From positions 1 to 7,692 of the forward strand of contig DAOVUO010000108.1 of the NCBI GenBank assembly GCA_030632545.1: a stretch of DNA of 7,692 nucleotides. Reading direction: 5' to 3'. The position numbers and the translations under genes are program-made. Below are positions 5,432 through 7,692 of the stretch, piece by piece; positions within the stretch are counted from its first letter, which is position 1, and the number at the start of each line of letters is the position of its first letter. The notes beneath the pieces were generated by a model. It ran no database searches and was not told where the DNA came from. It saw only the letters and a program-made list of their open reading frames with translations. The DNA comes from Bacteroidales bacterium. Its GTDB lineage: Bacteria; Bacteroidota; Bacteroidia; Bacteroidales; DYOH01.

Positions 5432-7207
5432 ATGAATAAATTGGCAGAAGTAATTATTAAAATAAAATGGCTAATCATAGTCGTAGTATTAGGTCTAACA
5501 GTTTTTTTAGGCTATCAGCTTAAGGATATAACAATTAATTCAGACATAATTAGCACATTACCAGATGATGATCCTGTGGCAAAATTATACAAAAACATAG
5601 GTGCTGAATTTGGTGGAAATGATATGGGAATGATTGTTTTAGAAACAGATGATATTTTTAAAACAGAAGTATTAGAACATGTTAAGCAAGTTACAGACAG
5701 CTTGAAAATCACAGATGGAATATCTACAGTAACAAGTATTACTGATGTTTTAGATATTAAAACAAGTGAATTTGGGCTTGAAATTGGCAAATTAGTTGAC
5801 GAATATGAGTTACCAACTACTCAAGAAGAACTTGAGAATTTGAAAGCTTATGTTTTTTCAAAAGAAATGTATAAAGGCTCAATTGTCTCAGAAGATGGTA
5901 GTGCAACTTTAATTCTGTTTACTATGCTTGAAGATGCAGATAAACAGGAAGTTGCAAAAGAGGTAAAAGCTAAGGTTGAAGCATTAAATTTACCTGAGAC
6001 GCTCTATTTTGGTGGTTTACCTATGATGATGAATGATATCACATATTTGATAGTGGCTGATATGGTTTGGCTTATTCCAATAGTATTTCTTTTAATTGCA
6101 CTTATCTTATTTTTGAGTTTTCGTTCTTTACGTGGCGTTGTAATGCCTTTACTTACAGCCGCTCTCGCTGTTATTTGGACACTTGGCATATTGGTATTAA
6201 CAGGATATGAAATAACTATTATTTCAAATATAATTCCAATAATACTACTTGCTGTTGGTAGTGCATATACTATCCACGTAATTAACAGTATTAATTTAAG
6301 TAATGAAAAAGACCGAAAAATTGCCTTACTTAAAGCACTTGCATACATTATTGTTCCAGTAATTCTTGCTTCTGTAACAACAGCAATTGGATTTATTTCT
6401 TTTGTTTTTGGAGCTTATCTTACCATGATTCGTGATTTTGGTATATTTACTTCACTTGGTACTTTAATCGCATTAGTACTTTCAATATTTTTTGTACCAG
6501 CTGTTATTTCCGCATTTTCGATGTATAAGAAAGCAGATAGTGTAGAACAAGAAAATGAATCAAACTTTATAAGTAATTATATTCTTCAACCTCTTGTAAA
6601 TATATTATTCAAGCACCCTAAATATATATCCTTAACATGGGGAGGATTGATTCTTTTGAGTATTGTTGGAATGTTCTTCATTGAAACCAGTGTAAATATG
6701 GCCGACTATTTTAAGGATGATAATCCTACAAGAGTAGCCGAAGATATCATGCAAGATAAATTTGGTGGTTCTATGCCTGTTTTTATTGTCTTTGAGGGCG
6801 ACATGCAAAGTCCTGAGGTATTGCAGCTAATGAGAAAAACTGCCGATTTTATGAAAGAAGACCCTAATATTAAAATGACTCAATCTATTGCTGACCTTGT
6901 AGAGCAAATGAATGAGGCTATGGGTGAGGGCAAAAAAATACCTGATGATAAAGCTAAAATTGAACAATTGTGGTTTTTGCTTGATGGACAAGACATTATG
7001 GCTCAATTGGTAAGTAGCGATTTAGATCGTGGAATCATTCAGTCAAAATTTGCATCGGTTGATACAAAAGATATTGAATTCTTTAATAAAAACATGAGCA
7101 AATTTATTAATGAAAACACAACAGATAATTGTTCTATTGAGCTAACAGGAATGCCTTCAGTTTATATTAAACTTAATGACAGACTGGTAAGTACATCAAT
7201 TCAGTAG
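5432..7207 (+). CDS. MMPL/RND-superfamily transporter, N-terminal part of a frameshifted gene
   Basis: The first 591 codons of a large inner-membrane exporter of the MMPL (HAE2/HAE3-like, COG1033-type) RND group, which moves lipids or hydrophobic compounds using the proton gradient. TM1 is at about 9-29. A first periplasmic domain spans about 30-200. Five helices follow at about 205-365, containing GSAYTIHVI (276-284), the position of the family's central TM4 motif but without its aspartate. TM7 is at about 398-418. A second periplasmic domain runs from about 419 to 585, with FGGSMPVFIVFEG (444-456) and the late ELTGMPSVYIKLNDRLV. The frame then ends early at TAG 7205-7207, exactly where TM8 should begin, and coding continues in the +1 frame. 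The last four or so residues (TSIQ) are probably out of frame. The ATG at 5432 gives a natural start just before TM1. Alone, this fragment lacks half of the pore and would not transport. Confidence 0.9.
   Translation: MNKLAEVIIKIKWLIIVVVLGLTVFLGYQLKDITINSDIISTLPDDDPVAKLYKNIGAEFGGNDMGMIVLETDDIFKTEVLEHVKQVTDSLKITDGISTVTSITDVLDIKTSEFGLEIGKLVDEYELPTTQEELENLKAYVFSKEMYKGSIVSEDGSATLILFTMLEDADKQEVAKEVKAKVEALNLPETLYFGGLPMMMNDITYLIVADMVWLIPIVFLLIALILFLSFRSLRGVVMPLLTAALAVIWTLGILVLTGYEITIISNIIPIILLAVGSAYTIHVINSINLSNEKDRKIALLKALAYIIVPVILASVTTAIGFISFVFGAYLTMIRDFGIFTSLGTLIALVLSIFFVPAVISAFSMYKKADSVEQENESNFISNYILQPLVNILFKHPKYISLTWGGLILLSIVGMFFIETSVNMADYFKDDNPTRVAEDIMQDKFGGSMPVFIVFEGDMQSPEVLQLMRKTADFMKEDPNIKMTQSIADLVEQMNEAMGEGKKIPDDKAKIEQLWFLLDGQDIMAQLVSSDLDRGIIQSKFASVDTKDIEFFNKNMSKFINENTTDNCSIELTGMPSVYIKLNDRLVSTSIQ
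7190..7207 (+). other. Frameshift site in the transporter gene (one extra base)
   Basis: The upstream frame reads through LNDRLVS and stops at 7205-7207. The downstream frame (codons starting at 7191, 7194 and so on) is closed by TAA at 7188-7190, so the switch must fall between about 7189 and 7207. Dropping A7193 joins the halves as DRLVSHQFSSLIIAIL, which has the QxxSL entry into TM8 expected in this family. There is no long homopolymer at the site and no known programmed frameshift signal. Confidence 0.8.
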
Positions 7208-7688
7208 TTTAATCATAGCAATATTATTTGTTCTTGTTATCGTTGGATTAATATTACGTTCCTTTTCTAAAGGTGTGTTTGCAACAATTCCTGTGGTGGC
7301 AACAATAATTGTTCTGTTTGGGTTTATGGGTTTAACAGGAATCCCACTTGATATTGCAACGGTTCTTGTAGGAAGTATTGCACTCGGAATAGGTATTGAT
7401 TATTCAATTCATGTGATAACAGGATTCAATTTTAATTTGAAAGAAACAGGAGATGTCCATAAAGCAATTGAAAATACTATAAAAACAAGTGGGAAAGCTA
7501 TAGTTATAAACGTAACTTCAGTGGCTGCGGGATTTTTAGTTTTGTTATTTTCTCAATTAGTACCTCTACAAAGTTTTGGTTTACTAGTCGCAATTAGTAT
7601 GGTAGGTTCAGGCTTTGGAGCATTAACGCTATTACCAGTTGTACTAATTTTGACCAATAGGAAAGTGAAAATTTCAGCAAAAAATTAA
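7194..7688 (+). CDS. MMPL/RND-superfamily transporter, C-terminal part of the frameshifted gene
   Basis: The continuation of the transporter in the +1 frame, about 164 codons, carrying TM8-TM12. TM8 is HQFSSLIIAILFVLVIVGLI; the next helix is FATIPVVATIIVLFGFMG. The TM10 motif is GIGIDYSIHVITGF, with the aspartate-tyrosine pair implicated in proton relay in MMPL/RND proteins. Two more helices follow (VINVTSVAAGFLVLLFSQLV and the SFGLLVAISMVG region), then a short basic tail NRKVKISAKN. The first possible start within it is GTG at 7275, but that lies inside the TM8-TM9 region and has no ribosome binding site, so independent translation is unlikely. Joined to the upstream part after removing one base, the protein is about 751 residues, a normal family length. 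The lack of other stops or shifts says the damage is recent or is a sequence error. Only four bases follow the stop. Confidence 0.88.
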   Translation, partial: HQFSSLIIAILFVLVIVGLILRSFSKGVFATIPVVATIIVLFGFMGLTGIPLDIATVLVGSIALGIGIDYSIHVITGFNFNLKETGDVHKAIENTIKTSGKAIVINVTSVAAGFLVLLFSQLVPLQSFGLLVAISMVGSGFGALTLLPVVLILTNRKVKISAKN

Positions 7689-7692
7689 ATTA

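Noticed and set aside
6004..6348. A 114-codon open frame on the - strand, also 5515-5790, 3937-4125 and 2112-2321
   Set aside because: All lie wholly opposite well-supported + strand genes and show no motif or start signal of their own.
7203..7208. Programmed +1 frameshifting in the transporter mRNA
   Set aside because: No known slippery sequence or stimulator is present, MMPL genes are not known to use recoding, and the best protein join is upstream of the stop codon (near 7193) rather than at it.

Overview
The window looks like a piece of a Bacteroidota chromosome. It is strongly AT-rich and all genes lie on the + strand. Shine-Dalgarno sequences are absent in front of the start codons, where A/T-rich leaders stand instead. 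The best promoter found (TTTTTG - 20 nt - CATCTTTG, upstream of the TetR gene) has the Bacteroidota -33/-7 form. The protein types also fit this phylum: a DUF438/PAS protein, a long secreted M14 metallopeptidase, and a short PlsC-like acyltransferase. Genus and species cannot be told from the sequence.

Left part (1-3478): the C-terminal half of the MeaB/ArgK-type G3E GTPase that protects methylmalonyl-CoA mutase, cut by the window edge. Three bases later comes a DUF438 + hemerythrin-like + PAS protein whose diiron site looks degenerate. Next is an exported M14 zinc carboxypeptidase-like enzyme with a complete set of catalytic residues. These look like ordinary chromosomal genes.

Right part (3479-7692): a promoter-bearing intergenic region, then a TetR-family repressor, a PmtA-like (phospholipid N-methyltransferase family) SAM methyltransferase, a PlsC-like acyltransferase starting at a GTG that overlaps the methyltransferase stop by one base, and a large MMPL/RND-type membrane transporter. 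My reading is a TetR-controlled lipid modification and export cassette. The methyltransferase and acyltransferase would act at the inner membrane, and the transporter would move a lipid or hydrophobic product. The three intergenic stretches in this part share a related AT-rich element (around 3579, 4209 and 5370). In two of them it overlaps or sits inside the predicted promoter, where a TetR-type operator would be expected. The acyltransferase keeps the HX4D catalytic pair but lacks the arginines that usually hold the acceptor's phosphate, so its acceptor may not be lysophosphatidic acid.

The transporter is broken by a single-base frameshift near 7190-7202. Deleting one base (A7193 gives the best protein) restores a continuous frame of about 751 residues ending at 7688. 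The gene is therefore either a recent pseudogene or carries a sequence error. No RNA gene, CRISPR array, insertion sequence or attachment site was seen. Intergenic stretches are all shorter than 140 bases.
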